Below are positions 1 through 7,723 of a stretch of 41,120 bases of DNA, one piece after another. How positions within the stretch are numbered: position 1 is the stretch's first letter; each line of letters opens with the position of its first letter. Both the position numbers and the translations under genes were made by a program. The DNA lies in the NCBI GenBank assembly GCA_013696105.1, contig JACCZE010000401.1, positions 1 through 41,120 on the forward strand, given 5' to 3'. The DNA is from Planctomycetota bacterium (GTDB taxonomy: Bacteria > Planctomycetota > UBA11346). The notes below the pieces were generated by a model that ran no database searches, was not told where the DNA came from, and saw nothing but the letters and a program-made list of their open reading frames with translations.

Positions 1-40
1 AGCGGAAGCCGTCCTCCATCTGTATACTCCACCGAGAGCC

Positions 41-919
41 ATGATCCGACCGCTCACCCGACCTGCCTCGACGACCTCAGGCAATCGCTTCGGCCTGCCG
101 GACCTCGGTATCGGCGTCGGCCTGCGCACGACCCATTACCACCACATCCTCAACGACCAGCCCAGCGTGGACTGGTTCGAGATCATCACCGAGAACTACC
201 TGCAGACCGCCGGCCGGCCGCTGCACATCCTCGACCAGATCGCCGAACGCTATCCCATCGTGATGCACGGCGTGTCCCTGTCGATCGGCTCGACCGATGC
301 GCTCGACCTCGACTATGTGCGCGATCTGGTGGCGCTGCGCGACCGCGTGCATGCGCGATGGGTCTCCGACCACCTGTGCTGGACCGGCGTGTCCGGCCGC
401 AACAGCCACGACCTGCTGCCGATGCCCTACACCGAGGAGGCCTTGGCGCATACCTCCGAACGCATCCAGCGCGTCCAAGACCTGCTCGGTGCGCCGTTGA
501 TCCTAGAGAATCCCTCGACCTATGTCGAATTCGCCGCTTCGACCATGCGCGAATGGGAATTCCTGTCCGCGCTGTGCGAGCGCTCGGGTTGCGGCCTGCT
601 GCTGGACGTCAACAACATCTACGTCAGTTCGCGTAATCACGGGTTCGACCCCCAGGACTACCTCGATGGCGTCCCCTGGGATCGCGTGGTGCAATTCCAC
701 GTCGCCGGACACACCGACAACGTCACCCATTGCGTCGATACGCACATCGGCCCGGTCCCCGACCCGGTGTGGGACATACTCGCTCGGGCGCATCAGCGGT
801 GCGGCGCCGCGTCGGTGCTGTTGGAGTGGGATGCTGAGATCCCCGAATTCCCCATCGTCCATCGGGATGCGCTGCGAGCCCGCACGTTCATCGGCTCCGC
901 TGGGCAGGCGCTCCGATGA
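41..919 (+). CDS. DUF692 / MNIO family oxidase (BufB-like)
   Basis: This is a 292-aa TIM-barrel protein of the DUF692 family, now called MNIO (multinuclear non-heme iron-dependent oxidases). Family members modify cysteine or other residues of ribosomal peptides together with a partner protein. Expected metal-ligand motifs are visible: MHGVSLSIGS (H76), VSDHLCW (D110, H111), LENPS (E156, N157), LLDVNNIY (D189, N191), FHVAGH (H220, H224), DTHIGP (D233, H235) and LLEWD (E262). Length is normal for the family. The ATG at 41 follows a weak purine stretch (GAGAG). The stop overlaps the next gene in an ATGA junction, so the two are translationally coupled. A bufferin-type precursor gene, usually upstream, would lie outside the window. 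Family assignment is firm; the substrate is unknown. Confidence 0.93.
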   Translation: MIRPLTRPASTTSGNRFGLPDLGIGVGLRTTHYHHILNDQPSVDWFEIITENYLQTAGRPLHILDQIAERYPIVMHGVSLSIGSTDALDLDYVRDLVALRDRVHARWVSDHLCWTGVSGRNSHDLLPMPYTEEALAHTSERIQRVQDLLGAPLILENPSTYVEFAASTMREWEFLSALCERSGCGLLLDVNNIYVSSRNHGFDPQDYLDGVPWDRVVQFHVAGHTDNVTHCVDTHIGPVPDPVWDILARAHQRCGAASVLLEWDAEIPEFPIVHRDALRARTFIGSAGQALR

Positions 920-1899
920 CGCGGTCGAACGCTCCGATGCCGCTCGTAGGAGGTCCCACCGAAGCCTTCGGCGCCGAACGCGCGAGCGCGACGCCGGCAG
1001 CGACGCCGCAGCGACGCCGACGTGCACGACGTGCGCTACCTGCGCGTAAAGCCCCCGATCCGGCCGCCGTCGACGTCGGCCAGCTTCCGCTGAGCGCCCT
1101 CCAGCGCTGGTTCCATGGCGTGATCACTCATCCAGCGGGTATCGATGCGGCCTTGGTGGATGCCCGCATCGCTCCGCCGACCTGGCGATCCCCCTCGACC
1201 GGTGCGTTGATCGCGGAGACCAGCGGACTCGGCGTCGAGGATCGGCTGGGCGTCTACCATTTCGCCTACCGGGCGCGCCTCCTCGATTGCCTGGCCGACG
1301 ATTTCCCCGCGCTTCGGCATGCGCTGGGGCAATCGGCGTTCACCGGGCTCTGCGACGAGGTCATCCAGCAGCGCCCGTCGCGATCACCCAACCTCAACCG
1401 TTATGGCAAGCACCTGGTCGAGCATTGCTGCGAGCGCGACGCTACCGCGCTGCAGCGCTTCAGCGCGGACCTCGCTCGGCTCGAATGGGCGATGACTGAG
1501 GTGTTCCACGCAGCTGCGGCACCGACGCTGTCACTCGACGCCCTGCGCAGCATTCCCTTGGAGCGCTGGCACACAGCGTCCTTCACCCAGAGCGCGACCG
1601 TGACCACCCTGTCCTTCGCCTATCCCGTCAACGCCTACCTGCAGGCGTTTCGCGAGGATCGGTCGCCGGCGATTACCCGAGCGCGGTGGTCTGCGACGGC
1701 GGTCTACCGGCAAGGCTACCGCATCTGGCGCATGGACCTGACCCGTCCCATGTCCGATCTGCTCGAGCGGCTCTTCGCAGGCGCCACACTGGGCACCGCG
1801 CTGGAATCGCTGCCCGACGGAACGGATGGCCCGCAGGTGATGCGCTGGTTCACCGAATGGGTCTCGGGTGGTTTCTTCGCGACCATCTCGACCCGATGA
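916..1899 (+). CDS. DUF2063 (BufC-like) MNIO partner protein
   Basis: This is a 327-aa protein with an Arg/Pro/Ala-rich N-terminal tail (about residues 1-50) followed by a DUF2063 domain. The typical start of that domain, LQRWFHGVI, and the motif RLGVYHFAYRARL-like segment (here DRLGVYHFAYRARL) are visible. Proteins of this family sit beside DUF692 enzymes and are thought to bind the precursor peptide and present it to the MNIO enzyme. The family is often labelled DNA-binding in databases, which is probably misleading in this context. The gene overlaps the MNIO gene by 4 nt and is followed after 19 nt by a small cysteine-containing exported protein. The long basic N-terminal tail is not typical; a later start is possible, although no better ribosome site is obvious. 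Confidence 0.88.
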   Translation: MTRSNAPMPLVGGPTEAFGAERASATPAATPQRRRRARRALPARKAPDPAAVDVGQLPLSALQRWFHGVITHPAGIDAALVDARIAPPTWRSPSTGALIAETSGLGVEDRLGVYHFAYRARLLDCLADDFPALRHALGQSAFTGLCDEVIQQRPSRSPNLNRYGKHLVEHCCERDATALQRFSADLARLEWAMTEVFHAAAAPTLSLDALRSIPLERWHTASFTQSATVTTLSFAYPVNAYLQAFREDRSPAITRARWSATAVYRQGYRIWRMDLTRPMSDLLERLFAGATLGTALESLPDGTDGPQVMRWFTEWVSGGFFATISTR

Positions 1900-1918
1900 T
1901 GACCTTGGAGACCAAGCC

Positions 1919-2242
1919 GTGAAACCCGTGTCGCCCGTGTCGCCAGTGTCAAAAGCATCGCCATACCGCCTGATCCTCTCCGTGATGATCCTGGCCGCCT
2001 TCGCATCCACGACCTCGGCCGCGGAGAAGGCCGCGGCCGATCCAGTGCACGCGATCAACACCGTCTGCCCGGTCACAGGAAAGAAGATCGATCCGAAGGT
2101 CGTCCCCCAGGTGGTCGAACTCGCGAACCCCTCATCCTCGATCGCCGTCGGACTGTGCAGCGAGGAGTGCCGCGCCACGGTCGCGAAGGATGCCGAGAAG
2201 TTCGCCAAGGCGGCGATCACCAACAAGAAGAAGAAGGACTGA
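1919..2242 (+). CDS. Small exported three-cysteine (TRASH/YHS-like) protein
   Basis: This is a 107-aa protein with a signal peptide (hydrophobic stretch about 17-30, cleavage near TSAAE) and a short mature domain. It has three cysteines, C50, C80 and C84, in the motifs VCPVTGKKID and GLCSEEC. The spacing C-x29-C-x3-C resembles TRASH/YHS metal-binding domains. The ORF track begins upstream at GTG 1868, but GTG 1919 has a GGAG site 8 nt upstream and gives a clean signal peptide, so I chose it. The gene directly follows the MNIO/DUF2063 pair. It may be the modified substrate of that pair or a metal-handling accessory protein; the sequence does not decide between these. The C-terminus is lysine-rich (KKKKD). 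Confidence 0.8.
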   Translation: MKPVSPVSPVSKASPYRLILSVMILAAFASTTSAAEKAAADPVHAINTVCPVTGKKIDPKVVPQVVELANPSSSIAVGLCSEECRATVAKDAEKFAKAAITNKKKKD

Positions 2243-2243
2243 C

Positions 2244-2264
2244 ACGTCCCTGCTGGTGGGACGT
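2244..2264. terminator. Hairpin between convergent genes
   Basis: A perfect 7-bp inverted repeat, ACGTCCC-TGCTGGT-GGGACGT, starts two bases after the stop of the cysteine protein and ends five bases before the stop of the convergent PhyH gene. No clear T-tract follows on either strand. Placement suggests a bidirectional terminator; function is inferred. Confidence 0.5.
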
Positions 2265-2268
2265 CGCT

Positions 2269-3303
2269 TCAGTATCCCGATGCGCCTGGTGATCCGCTGT
2301 CGAGGTGCGGTCGCGCGTTGTACGCGCTCTCGGCCCGGCGCTGCGCCGGGGTGAGCACAGCGGCGCACGGCGTGCCGAATCGCGGCTGGGCGTACGGAAG
2401 GTGGGTGTCTCCGCGGGCGAGGATGTGCGAACCGTTGGTCATCCCCGTCGCGGGATCGACGCAGCCGTTCGCGGCCGGATCTCCGCGCGAATCGTCGCGT
2501 CCCCAATCGGTGAACGAGCGCGCGCTGCAGTAATGGCTGACGAAGGCGCGGCGGAAACGGTGCGCCGATGAATTGGGCTTGCTGCGGTGCAGCACATGCC
2601 CGCCGAAGAAGACCACATCGCCAGCGGTCGCGGGAACCAGCACATGGGGATAAGCCGCGGCAATCGGCGCGAGCCCGTTCACGCGGTCGTCCATGTCGCT
2701 GACCCTCTCCACCCGATCCAGATCGGCGAGCACCTTGTTGCCGTAGCCGTGCGCGCTGGACGGATACACCGGCTCGACCTGGCTGCCGCTGGCCATCCAC
2801 ATCGCTCCATTGAACTCGTCGGCGTCGTCGATGGCGATCCACGCGCCGCACAGGGTGTCCGGGTGGGTCGGGATATAGTAGGTGTCCTGATGCCAACCCT
2901 GGCCTTCGCGACCGGGCGGTTTGAGGAAGAGCATGGTCTGCAGCGCCAGGAGATCCGGGCCGATGAGGGCCTGCAGGACGTCGAGCACGCGCGGGTGCAG
3001 CAGGTAGCGCTCGTGCAGCGCGAGCTTGCGGTGGAGCATGTGGAGGCGCACGAAGTGCTGCGCCTTCTCGGCCGCCGAGAGGTGCGCGGGTGGGGCGTCG
3101 ACTCCGCTCTGCGCCATCTGCTCGGCCAGCCGGCCCTGCATCAGATCCTCGGTGTGCGCCCGCAACTCGGCGACATCGGCGGCCGGGACCAGACCGCGCA
3201 CCACCAGGAAGCCCTGTTCGCGGAAGGCGCGGTATTCGCCCACCGGCACCTGGTAGCGGGGATACCCGACGACGGCAGGACGCGTGGCGACGGTGGCAGA
3301 CAT
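2269..3303 (-). CDS. Phytanoyl-CoA dioxygenase (PhyH) family protein
   Basis: This is a 344-aa Fe(II)/2-oxoglutarate dioxygenase of the PhyH family. The facial-triad motif HxD is seen in WHQDTYY (H138, D140). The distal histidine lies in HRSKPN (H239), and the basic residues that bind 2-oxoglutarate follow in HRFRRAF (about 249-253). Bacterial PhyH proteins hydroxylate or chlorinate small molecules, and the substrate here cannot be read from sequence. The ATG at 3303 has a GGGAG site about 5 nt upstream. The gene stands alone, convergent with the MNIO cassette and divergent from the efflux operon. The C-terminal 40 residues are less typical of the family. Confidence 0.9.
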   Translation of the reverse strand: MSATVATRPAVVGYPRYQVPVGEYRAFREQGFLVVRGLVPAADVAELRAHTEDLMQGRLAEQMAQSGVDAPPAHLSAAEKAQHFVRLHMLHRKLALHERYLLHPRVLDVLQALIGPDLLALQTMLFLKPPGREGQGWHQDTYYIPTHPDTLCGAWIAIDDADEFNGAMWMASGSQVEPVYPSSAHGYGNKVLADLDRVERVSDMDDRVNGLAPIAAAYPHVLVPATAGDVVFFGGHVLHRSKPNSSAHRFRRAFVSHYCSARSFTDWGRDDSRGDPAANGCVDPATGMTNGSHILARGDTHLPYAQPRFGTPCAAVLTPAQRRAESAYNARPHLDSGSPGASGY

Positions 3304-3668
3304 GGGATCTCCCGATCTTCGGTGATGATCGTTCAGCGACGACTGGAATGGCTGATGTCATCATGGGCCCGGATCCGGCTCCTGGGAATACCCGTCATGG
3401 TCGTGGACCTGCCCGTAATTGATCTGCGCGACCGCGGGACCGTCGCAGGCCATCGCAGGCCATCGCAGGTTTCGGCCAACGACCGGTCCCGTCTGGTCAC
3501 GAATCGTGCGCCGCTGGGTCCTGGAGGGTGGTCGCGGCCTGCGCGGTGCCGGTGTGGACCCCGACGTTGGCGCATCTGAAACACTCGGAGCGATGGGTCA
3601 CGGCGTGTACAGCTGGCCGTTCCCAGGGTATTGTCAGCTGCCTTGCTCCTCTCACCTGGCTCCACGTC
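3304..3668. other. Divergent intergenic region, PhyH / efflux operon
   Basis: About 365 bases separate the start of PhyH (minus) from the start of the efflux operon (plus). I see no convincing gene; the ORFs here are short and lack family features. Both promoters must lie here, but no -35/-10 pair stands out. The only distinctive element is the short 10-bp direct repeat listed separately. Confidence 0.6.
3443..3469. repeat. Direct repeat, 10-bp period, about 2.7 copies
   Basis: The unit TCGCAGGCCA is repeated at exact 10-bp spacing (TCGCAGGCCA, TCGCAGGCCA, then TCGCAGG). One helical turn of spacing places each unit on the same face of DNA, as in some operator arrays. It lies about 200 bases upstream of the efflux operon. 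Any regulatory role is inference. Confidence 0.6.
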
Positions 3669-5171
3669 GTGCCCATCTCCTTGAGCGCTGCTCCATTACG
3701 ACTCTGCCTGGCCGTCGCGCTGATCGCCGGCTGCGGCGGACGCCCAGCCCAGGTGGAGCCGCAACCGATCACCACGCAGGCCGACGCCCGGGTGCACGCT
3801 CCGCCGGCGCCGCCAGCTCCGGACGTCTCCAGCATCTCGCGCGCAGACTGCCTGCGCCTGGCGCTGGCCAACAACCGTACGTTCCGCATCCGCCACAGCG
3901 CCTTGGAGCGGGCGCGTTTCGGCCGGTCGATCGCCTACGCGCAGGTCTACGCACCGCGCCTGGATGCGACCTACACCATGGCGAACACCGATGACTCGGG
4001 TTCGGGCCGGGTCTCGGCCGTCGCCCCCGCGCTGGGATTCGACGTCGCACCTTTCGTCGCGCTCAACTATGCGCAGAACGGCCAGCCGGCGACCGGAGGA
4101 GACGCCTACACCACGTCCTACGGCGTGACGGTGTCACGCCGGCTGTTCAACATCCATGAGATGCTGCGCCAGCGCCTGCCGATCACCATCGCGGACAAGG
4201 AGTACTACGTCGCGACCAACAACGTCGTGCTCGAAGGCAAGAAACTCGCGCTCGAGACGACACGCACGTTCCTCAACGTGCAGCGCATCGAGGCACGCCT
4301 GCGCGTACGCAGCCGACGGGTCGAAGATGCCCGTGAATTCCTGGTCGTCGTCACCGATAGCGTCGCGCACGGCTTCAAGGCCCCGGTCGACGAGCTCAAT
4401 GCCTCGATCAACCTCAACCAGGCCGAGGCGGATCTGCTCGAGGAGCGAACCAATCTCCAGAACGCGAAGGAGCGCCTGCTGTCGCTGCTGGCCATGCCGC
4501 TCACCGCTCCGTTGGGGATCGTGCCCGAACGGATCTCCGATCAGGCTCCCGTCGCACCGGACATCGAGCGCGACGTCGTGCGGGTGAAGACGCATCACGA
4601 GGACCTGGGCAACCAGCTCGCCGAGATCGATCTCGAGATCGATCAGCTGCGCATCCAGCACGACCTGCTGATGCCGCAGCTGACCGCCGCATTCACCGCC
4701 CAGCACGACGAGAGCGGCATCGCAGCCTTCGACGGAAGCACGTCGGAGGCGGACATCTACAAGCTCACCTTCACCTACAATCTGCCGTTGGACTTCAACC
4801 GCGCCGCGCGTGCTCGCTACCACCAGATCCGGCGCCAGCTCGACGAGAAGTCCCTCGCGCTGCACGACGCGGAAGCGAACCTCGAAGGCCAACTGCGCTC
4901 GAGCGGCCGTCGCATCGAACAGCTGATCGCCACGGTCGAGTTGGCGAAACGTCGGCTGAGCGCCGAGCAGGGCCGCATGGAGGCCACGCTCAACCGCTAC
5001 AAGGCCGGAAACATCGATAACCTCGAGGTCACGCGTTCGAAGCAGGATCTCGACAACGCCGAGATCGCGCTGCTGGATGCCGAGATCAACAGCATCATCG
5101 CCGAATCCGAATACCGCGCGATCATGCCGCAGCCAGTAGCGCCCCAAGCGCCCCAAGCGCCGGCGCCATGA
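3669..5171 (+). CDS. TolC-like outer-membrane efflux lipoprotein
   Basis: This is a roughly 500-aa outer-membrane factor of the TolC/OEP family. From GTG 3669 the protein begins with a lipoprotein signal ending in LIAGC, then a Pro/Ala-rich linker. It continues with the family's helical repeats: CLRLALANNRTFRIRHS marks the first, and alternating long helices with beta-strand passages fill the rest. The C-terminus is Pro/Ala/Gln-rich. The ORF track starts at GTG 3528, but the extra 47 residues have no signal-like character. The gene overlaps the next by 4 nt (ATGA) and opens a five-gene run ending in MacB. It should form the outer-membrane channel for that system. The family is clear; the start has modest support because no strong ribosome site is visible. 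Confidence 0.85.
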   Translation: MPISLSAAPLRLCLAVALIAGCGGRPAQVEPQPITTQADARVHAPPAPPAPDVSSISRADCLRLALANNRTFRIRHSALERARFGRSIAYAQVYAPRLDATYTMANTDDSGSGRVSAVAPALGFDVAPFVALNYAQNGQPATGGDAYTTSYGVTVSRRLFNIHEMLRQRLPITIADKEYYVATNNVVLEGKKLALETTRTFLNVQRIEARLRVRSRRVEDAREFLVVVTDSVAHGFKAPVDELNASINLNQAEADLLEERTNLQNAKERLLSLLAMPLTAPLGIVPERISDQAPVAPDIERDVVRVKTHHEDLGNQLAEIDLEIDQLRIQHDLLMPQLTAAFTAQHDESGIAAFDGSTSEADIYKLTFTYNLPLDFNRAARARYHQIRRQLDEKSLALHDAEANLEGQLRSSGRRIEQLIATVELAKRRLSAEQGRMEATLNRYKAGNIDNLEVTRSKQDLDNAEIALLDAEINSIIAESEYRAIMPQPVAPQAPQAPAP

Positions 5172-7723
5172 AGCGCGGGCACTCGGCTGTGGTGAGCGCG
5201 CTGATAGCCGCTCTCGCAGGCTGCGGCGGCTCCTCCGCCGATCCCGTCGCCACCGTTACACAGGACCGGGTCGACCTGATCACCGTCGCCGCCTATCCAC
5301 TCGACCACCTCTCGCTGGTGATCGCCGGCACCGTTGCGAATCGCCAACCGGTCGGCCATTCCCTGCCGATGGCACGCGTCGCCATCGCGAGCCTAGCGCC
5401 CGAGGGGGAACCGATCGATGTCGGCGGATCCCTCGCCACGCTCGACCCGGGCCTGGCCCAGTATCTGATCGACCAATCGCAGCTGCGCATCCACGAGGAA
5501 GAACAGCAGATCCGTCTGACTGCGCTCAGGACGGCGTCCCAGCTCGATAGCCTGCGCGAACGCAAGACCGACCTCGAAACGCAGGTCGCGATCTACGACG
5601 CCGCCATCGCGGCCACCGGCTCGAAGGATTCCTCGCAGCTCGAGATCGCCCGGCTGCAACTCGCACAGGCCGAGGATGCATTCGCGCGCGCTGAGTCGCG
5701 GCTGAAGAATCTGGAGCCGCTGGTCGCTGCGGGCCACGAGAGTCCGGCGACGTTGGCGCGCGCGCGTGACGAGCGGACCACCGCGGACATCGGAGTGCGT
5801 CTGCCCAGGCTGCGATTGGAGCTGATCGAGCAGACGACCAATTCGGTGACCCGCAGCCGGCTGCAGATGTCGCGCGCCCAGACCCTCGAGGAGCTGGGTG
5901 GCCCGGAAGGAGACCGCGGCGTGGTCAGCGAGATCCGCGCGCTGGAGATCCTGCTCGAAAAGCAGGCTCTCATCAAGGGTGAACGCATCCAGGGGATGGT
6001 GCGCGACAACACCATCCGCAAGCAGGTGATCGATCACCCGCTGATCGAAGCGCGCGCCGCCGGACTGGTGCGCTACCGCCATTCGCTGGTGCGCGTCGGA
6101 TCGAAGCTCACCGCCTCGTTCTTCGCCTACGTGCTCGAAGACGAGCAGACGGTGGTGACGTTCGCTCTGCCGGACGAGTGGCGCGAGCTGGTACGGCCGT
6201 GGTCGCAGGACGACCCGAAGGCGGGCCTCGTCGACCTGCGCCTGGACGCGGTTCCCGGCAAGGTCTTCGTCGGCCGCGTCCTATCGATCGCCGCGGTGCC
6301 CGAAGCCGGCCGGGACGGCACGCGCGCGTTCGCATGCGCGGTCGCGCTCGACCGCGCCGATGCCGAGCTGCGCGTGGGCATGCGCGTCGAATGCGCGCTG
6401 CGCGTGCCCCTCGACCGTCCCATCGCGGTGATCCCGACCTGGTGCATCGATGACCTCCGGCATCCACGCGCGACCACCGCAGACGGCGAGCAGCGCCATC
6501 TCGAAGGTTATGCGGTCGGCCACGAATTCGTCGTCACCGCCGGCCTGTCGCCCGGCGATCGCATCGTGCCAGGTGGAGCCCGAGCCACAGCCGGAGCGCT
6601 GCGCCTGTCGGGAGTGCTCACTGCAAGTTCGTTCGTGCCGATCCGCCTGTCCTCGGGCGAGTGGGAGCTGCTCGAATCCGTGCCCGACGGCAGCCTGGTG
6701 AAGAAAGGCGACGTCGTCGCCCGGTTGAGCAAGTCGGTGAGCTGGCGAGACGCCGGCCAGTTCGCCTTCCAGGCCGAGTTCAACACCGCCGAGGCGCGCG
6801 CGAATCTGGCGATCGCCCGCATCACTGCCGAGAAGGACCTCGGGGGGGCGCTGGTCGCGTGGCACTTGGCCGCCATCCAGGTCGAGGGTGCGCGGCTCGA
6901 GCGACTGGTGGCCCGCTACGGGACCTACGACGAGTACGAAGCCCTGGCCGAAGGGGATCTCGGGCGTGCGCAGATCCGCTGGTCGCAGGCGCAGAGCGAA
7001 GCCGCGGATGTCGACGCCCCTGATACGGTCTCCGCCCGGTCGCTGAATGAACGCATGGGTATCCGCCTGCGCCTCGAGACGGCGCGCATCGCCCGCGATC
7101 GGGCGCGACTGGAACATGTCTCAGCGCTGCGCGCGCGCGATTACCTGTCGACCCGCGACAGCGAGGAGACCGTCCGCGCGGCCGAGGTGCGGGCCGCGTC
7201 CACCCGCGCCAGCTATAGCGTCGCACGATCCGCATTCCAGGCGGCGCTGTCCTGGGCGCAGGTGCGCTACCGGGACGAGCTCAATAGCCGCAAGTGGGCG
7301 CGCGAACAGCTGGCCGATGAGCGCGTGATCGCTCCGAGGGACGGACGCGTCTACCAGCGCCTGCAATGGAACGGCCGCCTGCTGCGGGTGGGAGACGCGG
7401 TGGAGACCTGGGAACCGTTCATGATGCCGATCGGCGGCGGGCGCCAGTTCATCGTCGAAGTGCCGGCTCGCCTGTTCGGCCGTTTCGTGGTCGGCGATCG
7501 GGTGCGCATCACGATACCCGTGCTCGGACCGGAGCCGCGCGACGGCTCCATCACCAAGGTCGGAGCATACTTTTCCGAAGGCGCCTCCGCCCGCGAAGAA
7601 CAGGCGACCCGCGGCACCATCGGCGTGAACGAGCGCGTGTTCCAGCTCACCATCGGCTTCGAATTGGACGAGCGCGAACAGGATCGCGCGGCTCCGGGGA
7701 CGACGGCATATGTCGACCTCTGA
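5168..7723 (+). CDS. Tandem (double) HlyD-type adaptor lipoprotein
   Basis: This 851-aa lipoprotein (lipobox LAGC, C19) looks like two membrane-fusion adaptor modules in one chain. Module 1 spans about 25-470: a lipoyl-like half (EPIDVGGSLATLDP), a coiled-coil hairpin (about 95-285), the returning half with a beta-barrel (LVRVGSKLTASFFAYVLE), and a membrane-proximal part (VGMRVECALRVPLD, SPGDRIVPGG). Module 2 starts near 480 (LRLSGVLTASSFVPIRL). It has a second lipoyl half (VPDGSLVKKGDVVARL), a second helical hairpin (about 520-715), and a closing half, VIAPRDGRVYQRL, leading to a final beta-barrel. Ordinary adaptors have one module of 350-450 aa. The gene overlaps its neighbours by 4 and 14 nt. 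Domain limits are judged by eye. The likely role is the periplasmic bridge between MacB and the TolC-like channel. Confidence 0.78.
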   Translation: MKRGHSAVVSALIAALAGCGGSSADPVATVTQDRVDLITVAAYPLDHLSLVIAGTVANRQPVGHSLPMARVAIASLAPEGEPIDVGGSLATLDPGLAQYLIDQSQLRIHEEEQQIRLTALRTASQLDSLRERKTDLETQVAIYDAAIAATGSKDSSQLEIARLQLAQAEDAFARAESRLKNLEPLVAAGHESPATLARARDERTTADIGVRLPRLRLELIEQTTNSVTRSRLQMSRAQTLEELGGPEGDRGVVSEIRALEILLEKQALIKGERIQGMVRDNTIRKQVIDHPLIEARAAGLVRYRHSLVRVGSKLTASFFAYVLEDEQTVVTFALPDEWRELVRPWSQDDPKAGLVDLRLDAVPGKVFVGRVLSIAAVPEAGRDGTRAFACAVALDRADAELRVGMRVECALRVPLDRPIAVIPTWCIDDLRHPRATTADGEQRHLEGYAVGHEFVVTAGLSPGDRIVPGGARATAGALRLSGVLTASSFVPIRLSSGEWELLESVPDGSLVKKGDVVARLSKSVSWRDAGQFAFQAEFNTAEARANLAIARITAEKDLGGALVAWHLAAIQVEGARLERLVARYGTYDEYEALAEGDLGRAQIRWSQAQSEAADVDAPDTVSARSLNERMGIRLRLETARIARDRARLEHVSALRARDYLSTRDSEETVRAAEVRAASTRASYSVARSAFQAALSWAQVRYRDELNSRKWAREQLADERVIAPRDGRVYQRLQWNGRLLRVGDAVETWEPFMMPIGGGRQFIVEVPARLFGRFVVGDRVRITIPVLGPEPRDGSITKVGAYFSEGASAREEQATRGTIGVNERVFQLTIGFELDEREQDRAAPGTTAYVDL

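Noticed and set aside
22-27. TATACT resembling a -10 promoter box before the MNIO gene
   Set aside because: It lies only 14 bases before the start codon and most of the upstream region is outside the window, so a promoter cannot be supported.
2318-3579. Plus-strand frames opposite PhyH (for example 2587-3579, 330 aa)
   Set aside because: They are antisense to the PhyH dioxygenase, whose metal-binding motifs are intact, and have no recognisable domain.
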